In this document: positions 8,849 to 18,272 of the stretch, piece after piece
How positions within the stretch are numbered: the first letter of the stretch is position 1
Layout: each line of letters starts with the position of its first letter
DNA from: Sulfurimicrobium sp963779055
GTDB taxonomy: Bacteria; Pseudomonadota; Gammaproteobacteria; Burkholderiales; Sulfuricellaceae
NCBI GenBank assembly: GCA_963779055.1
Contig: CAVZWN010000002.1
Span: forward strand, 186,001-250,000
Direction of reading: 5' to 3'
Length of the DNA stretch: 64,000 nt
Program-made: the position numbers and the translations under genes
Notes under the pieces: generated by a model
Seen by the model: the letters and a program-made list of their open reading frames with translations, nothing else
What the model was told of the DNA's origin: nothing
Databases searched by the model: none

Positions 8849-9418
8849 ATGAACACCACCATGATCAACACTGAAGTTCAGCCTTTCAAGGCCACGGCTT
8901 TCCACAACGGCAAATTTGTCGACGTCACCAACGCCACGCTCAAGGGCAAGTGGTCGGTAATGTTTTTCTACCCGGCCGACTTCACCTTTGTCTGCCCGAC
9001 CGAACTGGGCGACCTGGCCGACAACTACGCCGAGTTCCAGAAAATGGGTGTGGAAATCTACGGTGTTTCCACCGACACACACTTCACTCACAAGGCCTGG
9101 CACGACACTTCCGAAACCATCGGCAAGATCCAGTTTCCGATGATCGGCGACCCGACCGGCGCCATCAGCCGCAACTTCGGCGTGATGATCGAGGAAGCGG
9201 GCCTGGCAGAGCGCGGCACCTTTGTCATGGATCCGGAAGGCAAGATCCAGATCATCGAGATCAACGCCGGTGGCGTAGGCCGCGATGCATCCGAACTGAT
9301 CCGCAAGATCAAGGCCGCTCAGTACGTGGCAGCGCATCCGGGTGAAGTCTGCCCGGCCAAGTGGAAAGAAGGCGACGCCACCCTGGCTCCATCGCTGGAC
9401 CTGGTCGGCAAGATCTAA
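8849..9418 (+). CDS. ahpC: Peroxiredoxin AhpC
   Basis: 189 aa. Two-Cys peroxiredoxin that reduces H2O2 and organic hydroperoxides. Peroxidatic Cys in 'FTFVCPTELGDL' and resolving Cys in 'GEVCPAKWKEG', the arrangement of the AhpC/Prx1 class reduced by AhpF. A good RBS (AAAGGAG) precedes the ATG. It is the first gene after the OxyR operator and is followed by ahpF, katA and dps, forming a peroxide-response block. Confidence 0.97.
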   Translation: MNTTMINTEVQPFKATAFHNGKFVDVTNATLKGKWSVMFFYPADFTFVCPTELGDLADNYAEFQKMGVEIYGVSTDTHFTHKAWHDTSETIGKIQFPMIGDPTGAISRNFGVMIEEAGLAERGTFVMDPEGKIQIIEINAGGVGRDASELIRKIKAAQYVAAHPGEVCPAKWKEGDATLAPSLDLVGKI

Positions 9419-9428
9419 ATCCGTTTTA

Positions 9429-9496
9429 CAGCTCCCGGAATGCATCCCGGGAGCTGGATTTCAACGCAAAGGCGCCAGTGCCGCAGCGGCGCCTTT
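9429..9496 (+). terminator. Two hairpins between ahpC and ahpF (attenuator)
   Basis: Hairpin 1 has a perfect 10-bp stem (9429-9438 with 9447-9456). Hairpin 2 has a perfect 9-bp stem (9468-9476 with 9488-9496) ending in TTT. Neither has a long T tract, so partial termination or mRNA protection is likelier than full termination. This would fit higher expression of ahpC than ahpF (inference). Confidence 0.6.
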
Positions 9497-9525
9497 CCAT
9501 TGCAATTCATTGTAGGGAGAACATT

Positions 9526-11082
9526 ATGCTCGACGATACCGTCAAGACCCAGCTCACCGCTTACCTCGCAAAATTGCAGCACCCCATCGAGCTCGTCGCC
9601 TCGCTGGATGACAGCGATGCCGCGCTGCAGATGCGCGAACTGCTCGCCGATATCGCCGCGCTTTCGCATCTGGTCAGCGTGCGCGAGGACGGCACGGATG
9701 CACGCAAGCCTTCCTTCACGGTCGGACGCGCCGGCGAGACGGCGCGTATCCGCTTTGCCGGCATTCCCATGGGCCACGAATTCACCTCGCTGATTCTGGC
9801 GCTGCTGCAGAGCGGCGGCCATCCGCCCAAGGTCGAAGCCGCGCTGATCGAGCAGATCAGGGCCATTCCCGGCAGCTTCCGCTTCGAGACTTTCATCTCC
9901 CTGTCCTGCCATAACTGCCCGGATGTGGTGCAGGCCCTGAATCTCATGGCCGTGCTCAATCCCGGCATCGAAAGCGTGATGATCGACGGTGCGCTGTTCC
10001 AGGACGAGGTGAATACGCGCCAGATCATGGCCGTGCCCAGCGTGTTCCTTAACGGCGAGCCTTTCGGCCAGGGCCGCATGACGATCGAAGAAGTGGTCGC
10101 CAAACTGGATACCGGCTCGGCCGTGCGTGACGCGGAAAAACTGGGCTCGAAAGACGCTTTCGACGTGCTGATCGTCGGCGGCGGTCCCGCCGGCGCCGCA
10201 GCTGCGATCTACGCTGCGCGCAAAGGCATCCGTACCGGCGTGGTGGCGGAACGCTTCGGCGGCCAGGTGCTCGACACCCTGGCGATCGAGAACTTCATTT
10301 CGGTGCAGCACACCGAGGGGCCGAAGCTCGCCATGGCGCTGGAGCAGCACGTCAAGGAATACGAGGTGGACATCATGAACCTGCAACGTGCCGAGGCGCT
10401 GATTCCCGGCGAGGGCATGCATCAGGTGCGCCTTGCCAATGGCGCCACGCTCAAGGCCAGAACCGTGGTGCTCGCCACCGGCGCGCGCTGGCGCGAGATG
10501 AACGTGCCGGGCGAACAGGAATACCGGGGCAAGGGCGTGGCCTACTGTCCGCACTGCGACGGCCCGCTGTTCAAGGGCAAGCGCGTGGCGGTGGTCGGCG
10601 GCGGCAACTCGGGCGTTGAAGCGGCGATTGATCTTGCGGGTATCGTGGCGCATGTCACCGTGCTCGAATTCAACGACACGCTGCGCGCCGACGCGGTGTT
10701 GCAGAAAAAACTGAACAGCCTGTCCAATGTCACCGTGATCAAAAACGCCATGACCACCGAAGTCACCGGTGATGGCAACAAGCTCAACGGGCTGGTCTAT
10801 ACTGATCGTAACAGCAAGGAAAGCCACCGCATCGAGCTGGAAGGCGTGTTTGTGCAGATCGGTCTGTTGCCGAATACCGGCTGGCTCAAGGACACGCTCG
10901 ATCTCAGCAAATATGGCGAGATCGAAGTCGATGCGCGCTGCCAGACTTCTGTTCCCGGCGTCTTCGCCGCAGGCGACGCGACCACCGTGCCTTACAAGCA
11001 GATCATCATCGCCATGGGCGAGGGTTCCAAGGCCAGTCTGTCGGCCTTCGACTACCTGATTCGCAGCACTGCATCACAGTAG
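9526..11082 (+). CDS. ahpF: Alkyl hydroperoxide reductase subunit F
   Basis: 518 aa, full length for the family. NAD(P)H:AhpC oxidoreductase. Order: tandem thioredoxin folds with 'SCHNC' (about residue 127), FAD domain starting 'DVLIVGGGPAGAAAAIYAARKG', redox disulfide 'YCPHCDG', NADH domain 'VAVVGGGNSGVEAAIDLAG', and C-terminal 'GVFAAGDATTVPYKQIIIAMGEGSKAS' (split here by motif). Start chosen at 9526 after GTAGGGAGAACATT; an upstream in-frame start at 9361 would overlap ahpC. Confidence 0.96.
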   Translation: MLDDTVKTQLTAYLAKLQHPIELVASLDDSDAALQMRELLADIAALSHLVSVREDGTDARKPSFTVGRAGETARIRFAGIPMGHEFTSLILALLQSGGHPPKVEAALIEQIRAIPGSFRFETFISLSCHNCPDVVQALNLMAVLNPGIESVMIDGALFQDEVNTRQIMAVPSVFLNGEPFGQGRMTIEEVVAKLDTGSAVRDAEKLGSKDAFDVLIVGGGPAGAAAAIYAARKGIRTGVVAERFGGQVLDTLAIENFISVQHTEGPKLAMALEQHVKEYEVDIMNLQRAEALIPGEGMHQVRLANGATLKARTVVLATGARWREMNVPGEQEYRGKGVAYCPHCDGPLFKGKRVAVVGGGNSGVEAAIDLAGIVAHVTVLEFNDTLRADAVLQKKLNSLSNVTVIKNAMTTEVTGDGNKLNGLVYTDRNSKESHRIELEGVFVQIGLLPNTGWLKDTLDLSKYGEIEVDARCQTSVPGVFAAGDATTVPYKQIIIAMGEGSKASLSAFDYLIRSTASQ

Positions 11083-11131
11083 ATACCGTTTGTAATTCTG
11101 AAGTTCAACCTCTTAAAAAGGAGAAGGAACC

Positions 11132-12586
11132 ATGAGCAAGAAAAAACTCACCACCAACGGGGGCTGCCCTGTCGTTGACAATCAGAACGTCATGACCGCA
11201 GGGCCGCGCGGCCCGCAGTTGCTGCAGGATGTCTGGTTCCTGGAAAAGCTCGCCCACTTCGACCGTGAGGTGATTCCAGAACGGCGGATGCATGCCAAGG
11301 GCTCCGGGGCATATGGCACCTTCACTGTCACCCACGACATCACGCAATACACCCGCGCGAAAATTTTTTCCTCGATTGGCAGGAAGACCGAACTTTTCAC
11401 CCGCTTCTCTACTGTGGCAGGCGAGCGTGGCGCCGCCGATGCCGAACGCGATATCCGCGGCTTCGCGGTCAAATTCTATACAGAGGAAGGAAACTGGGAC
11501 CTCGCCGGGAACAACACGCCCGTATTTTTCCTGCGCGACCCACTCAAATTTCCGGACCTTAACCATGCGGTGAAACGCGACCCGCGCACCAACCTGCGCA
11601 GCGCGAAAAACAACTGGGACTTCTGGACCCTGCTTCCCGAGGCCCTGCATCAAATCACCGTGGTCATGTCAGACCGGGGCATTCCCGCCACCTATCGCCA
11701 CATGCATGGCTTCGGCAGCCACACCTTCAGCTTCATCAATGCCAGGAACGAGCGCTACTGGGTCAAGTTCCACATGAAGTCGATGCAGGGCATCAAGAAC
11801 ATGACCGATGCCGAAGCGGAAGCCGCCGTCGGCAAGTGCCGCGAAACCCACCAGCGCGATCTTTACGAAGCCATTGAGCGCGGCGAGTTCCCGAAGTGGA
11901 AATTCTGTGTGCAGGTGATGCCGGAGGCGGATGCCGCCAAGGTGCCCTACAATCCCTTTGACCTCACCAAAATCTGGCCCCACAAGGATTATCCGCTGAT
12001 CGATGTCGGCATCCTGGAACTCAACCGCAACCCGGAAAACTATTTTGCCGAGGTGGAGCAGGCCGCCTTCAATCCTGCCAACGTCGTGCCCGGCATCGGC
12101 TTCTCGCCGGACAAGATGCTGCAAGGCCGGCTGTTCTCCTACGGTGATGCGCAGCGCTATCGCTTGGGCGTGAACCATCATCTGATTCCGGTCAATGCCG
12201 CGCGCTGCCCGTTCCACAGTTCACACCGCGACGGCGCCATGCGGGTTGACGGCAATCACGGCAGCACGCTGGGTTATGAACCCAATGGCTACGGAGAATG
12301 GCAGGAGCAGCCTGAATTCAGGGAACCGCCACTGAGCCTTGAGGGCGCGGCCGACCACTGGAACCAGCGCGAGGATACGGATTATTACTCTCAGCCTGGG
12401 GCGCTGTTCCGCCTGATGACGCCGGCACAGCAGCAGGTGTTGTTCGAGAACACCGCGCGCTCGGTCGGTGATGCGCCACGCGAGATCCAGCTTCGCCACA
12501 TCCGCAACTGCCTCAAGGCGGATGCGGCATATGGCAAGGGCGTGGCAGACGCCCTGGGGATCCCGCTGTCTGAGGTGCCTGCGTAA
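11132..12586 (+). CDS. katA: Heme catalase (KatA-type, small subunit)
   Basis: 484 aa, the size of clade 3 small-subunit catalases. Catalytic His in 'GTFTVTHDITQY', Asn in the 'DLAGNNTPVFF' segment, and the heme-ligand Tyr in 'RLFSYGDAQRYRLG'. Strong RBS AAAGGAGAAGG. Its place between ahpF and dps indicates a role in H2O2 removal under peroxide stress. Confidence 0.96.
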   Translation: MSKKKLTTNGGCPVVDNQNVMTAGPRGPQLLQDVWFLEKLAHFDREVIPERRMHAKGSGAYGTFTVTHDITQYTRAKIFSSIGRKTELFTRFSTVAGERGAADAERDIRGFAVKFYTEEGNWDLAGNNTPVFFLRDPLKFPDLNHAVKRDPRTNLRSAKNNWDFWTLLPEALHQITVVMSDRGIPATYRHMHGFGSHTFSFINARNERYWVKFHMKSMQGIKNMTDAEAEAAVGKCRETHQRDLYEAIERGEFPKWKFCVQVMPEADAAKVPYNPFDLTKIWPHKDYPLIDVGILELNRNPENYFAEVEQAAFNPANVVPGIGFSPDKMLQGRLFSYGDAQRYRLGVNHHLIPVNAARCPFHSSHRDGAMRVDGNHGSTLGYEPNGYGEWQEQPEFREPPLSLEGAADHWNQREDTDYYSQPGALFRLMTPAQQQVLFENTARSVGDAPREIQLRHIRNCLKADAAYGKGVADALGIPLSEVPA

Positions 12587-12593
12587 TGCAACA

Positions 12594-12634
12594 GGTTGTG
12601 AGCCATTATCTGTAGACGCACCGTGCTCACAACC
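12594..12634 (+). terminator. Hairpin between katA and dps
   Basis: A perfect 10-bp inverted repeat (GGTTGTGAGC at 12594-12603 with GCTCACAACC at 12625-12634) has a 21-nt loop and no T tract. It may stabilise the katA mRNA end or act as a weak terminator. Confidence 0.4.
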
Positions 12635-12671
12635 CGCCTTTGAGCCAAATTTATTTCATAGGAGATCCATC

Positions 12672-13166
12672 ATGTCCGCCAAGAAAACCAAGACCCCTTC
12701 CATCGACATCGGCATCAATGCCGCCGACCGGGAGAAAATCGTGCGCGGCCTGTCAGCGCTGCTCGCCGACAGCTACACCCTGTACCTGATGACCCATAAT
12801 TTCCACTGGAACGTGACCGGGCCGCAATTCAACAGCCTGCACCTGATGTTCATGGCGCAATACACCGAGCAGTGGAACGCCATCGACCTGATCGCCGAGC
12901 GCATCCGTGCGCTGGGACATCCAGCACCCGGCACCTACAAGGAGTTCGTCAAGCTGGCGTCAATCAAGGAAGTAGAAGGCGTGCCCAAGGCCGACGACAT
13001 GGTCCGCCATCTGGTGGCCGCGCAGGAAGCGACTGCACGCACCGCGCGCAAGATTTTCCCTGTGGTGAATTCTGCGGACGACCAGCCCACGGCTGACCTG
13101 CTGACACAGCGCCTCGAAGTGCACGAGAAAACCGCGTGGATGCTGCGCAGCCTGCTGGAGGATTAA
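12672..13166 (+). CDS. dps: DNA-protection ferritin-like protein Dps
   Basis: 164 aa. Dodecameric miniferritin that oxidises and stores iron and shields DNA. The ferroxidase-site region 'YLMTHNFHWNVTGPQF' and 'QYTEQWNAIDLIAERIRALG' are plain. Start at 12672 with AGGAGA just upstream; the frame is open further upstream, but that part overlaps katA. It converges with the following methyltransferase gene, with a 4-base overlap of the 3' ends. Confidence 0.95.
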   Translation: MSAKKTKTPSIDIGINAADREKIVRGLSALLADSYTLYLMTHNFHWNVTGPQFNSLHLMFMAQYTEQWNAIDLIAERIRALGHPAPGTYKEFVKLASIKEVEGVPKADDMVRHLVAAQEATARTARKIFPVVNSADDQPTADLLTQRLEVHEKTAWMLRSLLED

Positions 13167-13771
13167 GCCGATTTTTTTCGCGCCACCAGGTCCACCAGCG
13201 CCGACAAGCCGCTGTGGCCGGGACCTTCGCTGATTTCGGAATCATGCTCGCGTAGCTGCAGGATTTCCATGGCGCCGAAATCACGCCGCAGGTCCACTGC
13301 CGTATACAGGTTGTCGATGTTGGAAGGGCCGCCGGTTCTGTATTCGAGCTGTTTCGGCGTATAACCCTGCAGCAGCAGCAAGCCGCCCGGCTTGAGCGCC
13401 TGCTGGATGGCACGATGCAGGGCGGGGCGCTCCTGCGAAGAGGCGAACTGGATGAAGATCGCCACGATCACATCGAAGCGGTTTTCGCCCCAGTTCCAGG
13501 CGTGCACATCCGCCAGTTCCGTTTCCAGCGTTACGCTGCGGGAGGCCGCCAGGCGGCGCGATTTCTCCAGCGCCTTATCGGAAAAATCCACGGCCAGCAC
13601 GTTCAGCCCCTGTTCCGCCAGCCATACGCCATTGCGCCCCTCGCCATCCGCCACCGACAGGGCCGACTGCCCGGCCTGCAGCAAATGGGCCTGCGCAGCC
13701 AGAAAAGCGTTTGGTTCAGTGCCGTAAAAATACCCGGCACCGCCAAAGCGCTCATTCCAGAGGTCTTTCAT
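13163..13771 (-). CDS. Class I SAM-dependent methyltransferase
   Basis: 202 aa. 'WNERFGGAGYFYGTEPNAFL' at the start and 'LSVADGEGRNGVWLAEQGLNVLAVDFS' as motif I resemble the TehB/thiopurine-type small methyltransferases; motif IV region is 'FDVIVAIFIQF'. Substrate unknown. It lies 3 bases downstream of dsbC, so it is probably co-transcribed with it. Confidence 0.8.
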   Translation of the reverse strand: MKDLWNERFGGAGYFYGTEPNAFLAAQAHLLQAGQSALSVADGEGRNGVWLAEQGLNVLAVDFSDKALEKSRRLAASRSVTLETELADVHAWNWGENRFDVIVAIFIQFASSQERPALHRAIQQALKPGGLLLLQGYTPKQLEYRTGGPSNIDNLYTAVDLRRDFGAMEILQLREHDSEISEGPGHSGLSALVDLVARKKSA

Positions 13772-13774
13772 GGA

Positions 13775-14512
13775 TTACTTCTTGCTGGGTGCAGCCGCTG
13801 GCTTCCCGCTCAGCAACTGTTCCAGCCTTGCTGCCGGGACCATGCCGGGAACGCGGCGGCCATCGGCAAAAATGATGGTAGGCGTACCCTGAATACCCAG
13901 TTTCTGTCCCAGCTGAACCGTTTTGACCACCGGATTGTCGCAGTTGCCGTCGTTCTTGGGCAGCGTGCCTTTCATCATCCAGTCATCCCATGCCTTGGCC
14001 TTGTCCGGCGCGCACCAGATCTGCTTGGACTTCTTGCCTGCATCCGGGTGCAGTTGCTCGAGCGGATAGAGGAAAGTGTAAACCGTGATATCGGTCACAT
14101 TGACCAGTTCCTGCTCGAATTTCTTGCAGTACGGGCAGTCTGCGTCGGAAAACACCGCGATCTTGCGGCTGCCGTTGCCTTTCACCACCTTGATCGCATC
14201 GCCCAGCGGCAGCGTGTCGAACTTGACCGCCGTCAGCTTCTGCATGCGCTCTTCGGTCAGATTTTTCTGTGCCTCGAGGTCAAGTACCGCGCCCATGAAA
14301 ACATAACGTGCCTTGTCGTCGGAATAGATCAGCTGCGGGCCTTCCACTAGCACCTCATACAGGCCGGCATAAGGCGTCTTGGTCACGCTTTGCACTTTGG
14401 CGCCGGGAAATTTGGCCTCGATGTTTTTCTTGATGGCCGCATCGTCGGCGTGCGCGGTGGCAGCAGCAAGGCCAAACAGCAGGGGCAGGGCAAAACGATG
14501 AAGAGAAAGCAT
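13775..14512 (-). CDS. dsbC: Periplasmic disulfide isomerase DsbC
   Basis: 245 aa. Signal peptide (MLSLHRFALPLLFGLAAATAHA), N-terminal dimerisation domain to about residue 85, then a thioredoxin fold with active site 'CPYC' in 'VFSDADCPYCKKFEQEL' and cis-Pro region 'IQGTPTIIFADG'. A second cysteine pair (in 'QIWCAPDK' and 'DGNCDN') is usual for DsbC. Start at 14512 with AGGA upstream; an in-frame start at 14581 lacks a signal-peptide character. Confidence 0.94.
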   Translation of the reverse strand: MLSLHRFALPLLFGLAAATAHADDAAIKKNIEAKFPGAKVQSVTKTPYAGLYEVLVEGPQLIYSDDKARYVFMGAVLDLEAQKNLTEERMQKLTAVKFDTLPLGDAIKVVKGNGSRKIAVFSDADCPYCKKFEQELVNVTDITVYTFLYPLEQLHPDAGKKSKQIWCAPDKAKAWDDWMMKGTLPKNDGNCDNPVVKTVQLGQKLGIQGTPTIIFADGRRVPGMVPAARLEQLLSGKPAAAPSKK

Positions 14513-14558
14513 GTTGATTCCTGAATAATGGGATTGAAATAATAGGGACTTCCGGAGT

Positions 14559-15734
14559 TTACCCGAGTTCCCCGATGGCATGGCGCATGAGGCGGTTTTT
14601 CAGTCCGCCGAGGTGATTGGTCAGGCTCAGGCCGGTATTGCGCAAGGTTCGCAACAGGGGGTCCGGGTTGTTGAAGAGTTTCTGCAGGCCATCGGTGACC
14701 AGTTGCATGGCCAGGATATCCTCCTTGCGGGCGCGCTCGTAGCGGCGCAACAGGAGGTGATCGCCGCAATCGCGCTGCGGCTCCCTTTGCAGCAGCACCT
14801 GCGCCAGTTGCTGCGCATCCTGGAACCCCAGGTTGACGCCCTGCCCGGCCAGCGGGTGGACATTGTGCGCGGCATCACCGATCAGCGCCACGCGCGGCCT
14901 GACCAGATGCTCCAGGTTGAGCAGGCGCAGGGAAAAAGCGGCGGGCGGGGTGATCAGGCGCAAATTCCCGAGCGTGTTCTTGCCCGCCTCCTGCACGCGG
15001 CGGCAGAACTCATCCGGCGGCAGCGCCATCAGTTCCTGCGACAGGGCATCGAAAGCCGACCAGACGATGGAGATGCGGTTGCCGGGCAGAGGCAGCCAGG
15101 CAAGTATGCCGTCTTCCCGGAACCACTGGTAAGCCGCATTGCGGTGGGGCTTTTCGGTTTCGAAGTTGGCCACTACGCCGTCCTGCCCATAGGCGCGCGG
15201 GCTGGCCTCGAAGCCAGCGTTAGCGCGCACCCAGGATTCGCGCCCGTCGGCGCCGACAACCAGCTTGGCACGCAAGGTGCGGCCATCCTGCAAGCTCAAG
15301 TAAGCAGCCTCGTCATCCACCTCCAGCGCCGTGCAGGCGGCAGGGCAGAATAGCTCCACATTGGATTGTTCCTGCACTGTCCGCCACAGCCCATCCTGCA
15401 TCAGGCGGCTCTCTGCGATAAAGGCCAGCTCTTCCACGCCCGCCTCATAGGCGCTGAAATCCAGGCGCGCAGCGGCAGCATCGCCCCAGACATGCATTTC
15501 ATGCACCGGGGCGATGCGGCTCTGATCCAGCCCGCTCCACATTCCGGACTGGTCCAGAAAACGCGCATTGGCAGGGTTGATGGCGTAGATGCGGTTGTCC
15601 CAGCTCTCATCCTGACGCAGCGCAGCCGGGGCACGACCCTCGATGAGGGCGATATGCAGCCCGCTGTCTTTCAGCGCCGCAGCCAGGGATGCGCCCACCA
15701 GCCCCGCGCCGACAATCACAATATCGAAATCCAT
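14559..15734 (-). CDS. UbiH/UbiF-family FAD monooxygenase (second paralog)
   Basis: 391 aa. FAD-dependent aromatic hydroxylase of ubiquinone biosynthesis: 'DFDIVIVGAGLVGASLAAAL' (FAD motif), 'DGRESWVRANAGF', and 'PRVALIGDAAHNVHPLAGQGVNLGFQDA' region (GD motif). Together with the upstream ubiH it mirrors pepP-ubiH-ubiI of Escherichia coli, so UbiI/UbiF-type activity is likely, but the ring position cannot be read from sequence. It starts inside the stop of ubiH (one-base overlap). Confidence 0.88.
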   Translation of the reverse strand: MDFDIVIVGAGLVGASLAAALKDSGLHIALIEGRAPAALRQDESWDNRIYAINPANARFLDQSGMWSGLDQSRIAPVHEMHVWGDAAAARLDFSAYEAGVEELAFIAESRLMQDGLWRTVQEQSNVELFCPAACTALEVDDEAAYLSLQDGRTLRAKLVVGADGRESWVRANAGFEASPRAYGQDGVVANFETEKPHRNAAYQWFREDGILAWLPLPGNRISIVWSAFDALSQELMALPPDEFCRRVQEAGKNTLGNLRLITPPAAFSLRLLNLEHLVRPRVALIGDAAHNVHPLAGQGVNLGFQDAQQLAQVLLQREPQRDCGDHLLLRRYERARKEDILAMQLVTDGLQKLFNNPDPLLRTLRNTGLSLTNHLGGLKNRLMRHAIGELG

Positions 15735-16903
15735 CAGCCCTTCGCTCCAAAAATCATTTTTCGCGCCACGAAGCGTTTCGCCGCCGGCAGCAGATCCAGC
15801 GCAGCCAGGCCCAGCCCGCGCCCCAGATTGAGACCATGGTAATCATTGGAAAACAGCCGCACCAGGACATCGGTAAACAGGATGCTGCCGCCGGTATCCG
15901 GGCTGCGCCCCTCACGATAGCGCGCCAGCATGGCGGCATTGCCGATTTCCGCACGCGGCACCCGCTTGATGACCTCGCCCAGTTCCCACGCGTCGCGCAG
16001 GCCCAGGTTGAATCCCTGCCCCGCCACCGGATGCATGGTCTGGGCTGCATTGCCGATCAGGGCCATGCGCTGCGCCGTGACCGGACGGGCATATTTCAGG
16101 CTGAGGGGAAAACTGGCGCGGCGCCCGGCGCTGGTGAAAGCGCCGAGGCGGCCGCCGAAGCGTTCATGAAGTCTTGCCAGAAAAGCCGGGTCGTCGAGTT
16201 GCAGCAGGACGTCAGCCTCCTCGGGAGCGACCGTCCACACCAGATCGAAGCCCGTGCCAGAAGGCAGCAGCGCCATCGGCCCGTAAGGGGTGAAACGCTC
16301 GTAAGCGGTATTGCGATGCGGCAGTTCGGTGGTGACATGGCAGATCACCGCGGTCTGGCCGTAATCCACCACATGCCGCTCCACGCCGCGCACCTGGGCC
16401 AGGCTGCGTCCGCCGTCGGCCAGCACCAGCAAGCTGGCGGTGATTTCGTGCTGCTGGCCGGCATGACTGAACTCCGCCAGCGCGAAGCCGGGAGAAGTGC
16501 GCACCTCATTCACCACGGCCCCTGTCAGGTAGTGTTCGCTGTTTGTTGCCATGGCCCGATGCAGCGCCATGCTCAGGGCGGAATAATTGACCACATGGCC
16601 GAGCGCGGGGAGGCCGCATTCCGCAGCCTGCAGCACGGCGCGCCCAAAGCCCCCGCGCTGTGAAATATGAATGGTTTCGATCGGCGAGGGCGCCTCGATG
16701 GCGCTCCACACACCAAGCCGCTGCAACAGGATTTTTGCACCCTGCGACAAGGCCAGGGCACGCGGATCGGCAGGGCGAGAGAAGTCGTTATTGGCTTCCA
16801 GCACCATCACGCTCAGTCCGCTGTCTTTCAGGGACAAAGCCAGCGTGGCGCCAACCGGACCGCCGCCGACGATGAGCACGTCAACATGGCTGGGGATGGT
16901 CAT
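15734..16903 (-). CDS. ubiH: UbiH-family 2-octaprenyl-6-methoxyphenol hydroxylase
   Basis: 389 aa. 'HVDVLIVGGGPVGATLALSL' FAD motif at the N-terminus, 'RMALIGNAAQTMHPVAGQGFNLG' region near residue 280. Flavin hydroxylase of aerobic ubiquinone synthesis. I start at 16903, where ATGA overlaps the pepP stop by 4 bases; the frame is open to 17428 but that extension is antisense-like and Arg/Gly-rich. Adjacent to pepP as in Escherichia coli. Confidence 0.88.
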   Translation of the reverse strand: MTIPSHVDVLIVGGGPVGATLALSLKDSGLSVMVLEANNDFSRPADPRALALSQGAKILLQRLGVWSAIEAPSPIETIHISQRGGFGRAVLQAAECGLPALGHVVNYSALSMALHRAMATNSEHYLTGAVVNEVRTSPGFALAEFSHAGQQHEITASLLVLADGGRSLAQVRGVERHVVDYGQTAVICHVTTELPHRNTAYERFTPYGPMALLPSGTGFDLVWTVAPEEADVLLQLDDPAFLARLHERFGGRLGAFTSAGRRASFPLSLKYARPVTAQRMALIGNAAQTMHPVAGQGFNLGLRDAWELGEVIKRVPRAEIGNAAMLARYREGRSPDTGGSILFTDVLVRLFSNDYHGLNLGRGLGLAALDLLPAAKRFVARKMIFGAKG

Positions 16904-18264
16904 TGCGACATCAACTCCTCGATTTCTTCTACGGTCTTGGGCGCGCCATGGGTCAGCACCTCGCAGCCGCCATCGGTCACCACCACATCGTCCTCGATGC
17001 GGATGCCGATGTTCCAGAAGCGCTCCGGCACATCTTCGGCCGGGCGGATGTAGCAGCCAGGCTCCACCGTCAGCACCATGCCCGGCATGAGCGTTCGCCA
17101 CTCGCCACCCTGCTTGTATTCGCCCACATCGTGCACATCCATGCCCAGCCAGTGGCCGGTGCGGTGCATGTAGAAGCGCTTGTAGCTTTCCTTTTCCAGC
17201 ACTTCGTCCAGCGTTCCCTGGCACAAACCCAGGTCGATGAAACCCTGCGCCAGCACCTTCAGCGCCGCATCGTGCGGCGCGTTCCAGTGGCTGCCGGGGC
17301 GGACCTGTTCGATGGCCGCGGCCTGCGCCGCCAGCACCAGTTGGTACACATCCTTCTGCGCCGCGCTGAATTTGCCGTTGACCGGGAAAGTGCGGGTGAT
17401 GTCGGCCGCATAGCCGTCCAGCTCGCAACCTGCGTCGATCAGCAGCAGATCGCCGTCTTTGAGCGGCGCATCGTTGAACACATAATGCAGCACGCAGGCA
17501 TTCGCCCCGCCCGCCACGATGGAGCTATAGGCCGGCGCCTGCGCGCCGTGGCGGCGGAATTCGTGCAGCAGCTCGGCCTCGATCTCGAATTCGCTGCGCT
17601 CTGGTCGCGTCTGCTGCATGGCCCGCACATGGGCGGCGGCGGAAATCTCCGCTGCACGGCGCATGGTGGCAATCTCTTCGTCATCCTTGATCAGGCGCAT
17701 CTCGTCCAGCACGGCGCGTACATCCCGGATCGCGCCCGGCGCGGTAATGCCGCTCCGCACCTGCTCGCGCACGCTGTTCAGCCAGCCCACGGCACGCGCA
17801 TCCCAGTCGCTGTCGGCGCCGAGGTGGAAGTGCAGGCTGGGCTGGTCGGCCAGCAGCTTGGGCAGCATTTCGTCCAGCTGGGCGATGGGATACGCCTCGT
17901 CAAAGCCAAAAGTCTCTTTCGCGCCTTCCGGACCATGGCGGAAGCCGTCCCAGATTTCGCGTTCCAGGTTTTTTTCGCGGCAAAACAGGATGCTCTTAAC
18001 TGGCATGGCGCGTAGCGGCGACACCTCGTCCGCCGTTGCCTGAGCGTAGTCGAAGGCAGGGAGAGGGCTGCCCGCCACCAGCACCAGCACCGCATCCGGC
18101 TCGACAAAGCCGGTCAGGTAATGAAAATAGCTGTCGAAACGGTAGGGATAATGGCTGTCGCGGTTGCGCGGCCGCTCCGGCGCGGTGGGAATGACGGCGA
18201 TGCCGCTGCCCATGGCCGAGGCAAGATGGAGGCGACGTTGCTGGTATACTTGGATATTGTGCAT
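16900..18264 (-). CDS. pepP: Xaa-Pro aminopeptidase
   Basis: 454 aa. Releases N-terminal residues preceding proline. N-terminal aminopeptidase P domain 'YPYRFDSYFHYLTGF' and pita-bread metallopeptidase domain with Mn ligands in 'LLIDAGCELDGYAADITRTFP' (two Asp), 'HRTGHWLGMDVHD' (His), 'VEPGCYI' and 'IRIEDDVV' (two Glu). First gene of the unit pepP-ubiH-ubi-dsbC-methyltransferase. It diverges from rlpA with almost no intergenic space. Confidence 0.94.
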   Translation of the reverse strand: MHNIQVYQQRRLHLASAMGSGIAVIPTAPERPRNRDSHYPYRFDSYFHYLTGFVEPDAVLVLVAGSPLPAFDYAQATADEVSPLRAMPVKSILFCREKNLEREIWDGFRHGPEGAKETFGFDEAYPIAQLDEMLPKLLADQPSLHFHLGADSDWDARAVGWLNSVREQVRSGITAPGAIRDVRAVLDEMRLIKDDEEIATMRRAAEISAAAHVRAMQQTRPERSEFEIEAELLHEFRRHGAQAPAYSSIVAGGANACVLHYVFNDAPLKDGDLLLIDAGCELDGYAADITRTFPVNGKFSAAQKDVYQLVLAAQAAAIEQVRPGSHWNAPHDAALKVLAQGFIDLGLCQGTLDEVLEKESYKRFYMHRTGHWLGMDVHDVGEYKQGGEWRTLMPGMVLTVEPGCYIRPAEDVPERFWNIGIRIEDDVVVTDGGCEVLTHGAPKTVEEIEELMSQ

Positions 18265-18272
18265 GTGAAGAA

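Noticed and set aside
9415..10827. 470-codon ORF antisense to ahpF
   Set aside because: Composition (His/Ala/Gly/Asp-rich) is typical of antisense shadows; ahpF has all catalytic motifs.
16904..17428. N-terminal extension of ubiH
   Set aside because: Lies antisense-like inside pepP in another frame, Arg/Gly-rich, and the ATG at 16903 fits the family start.
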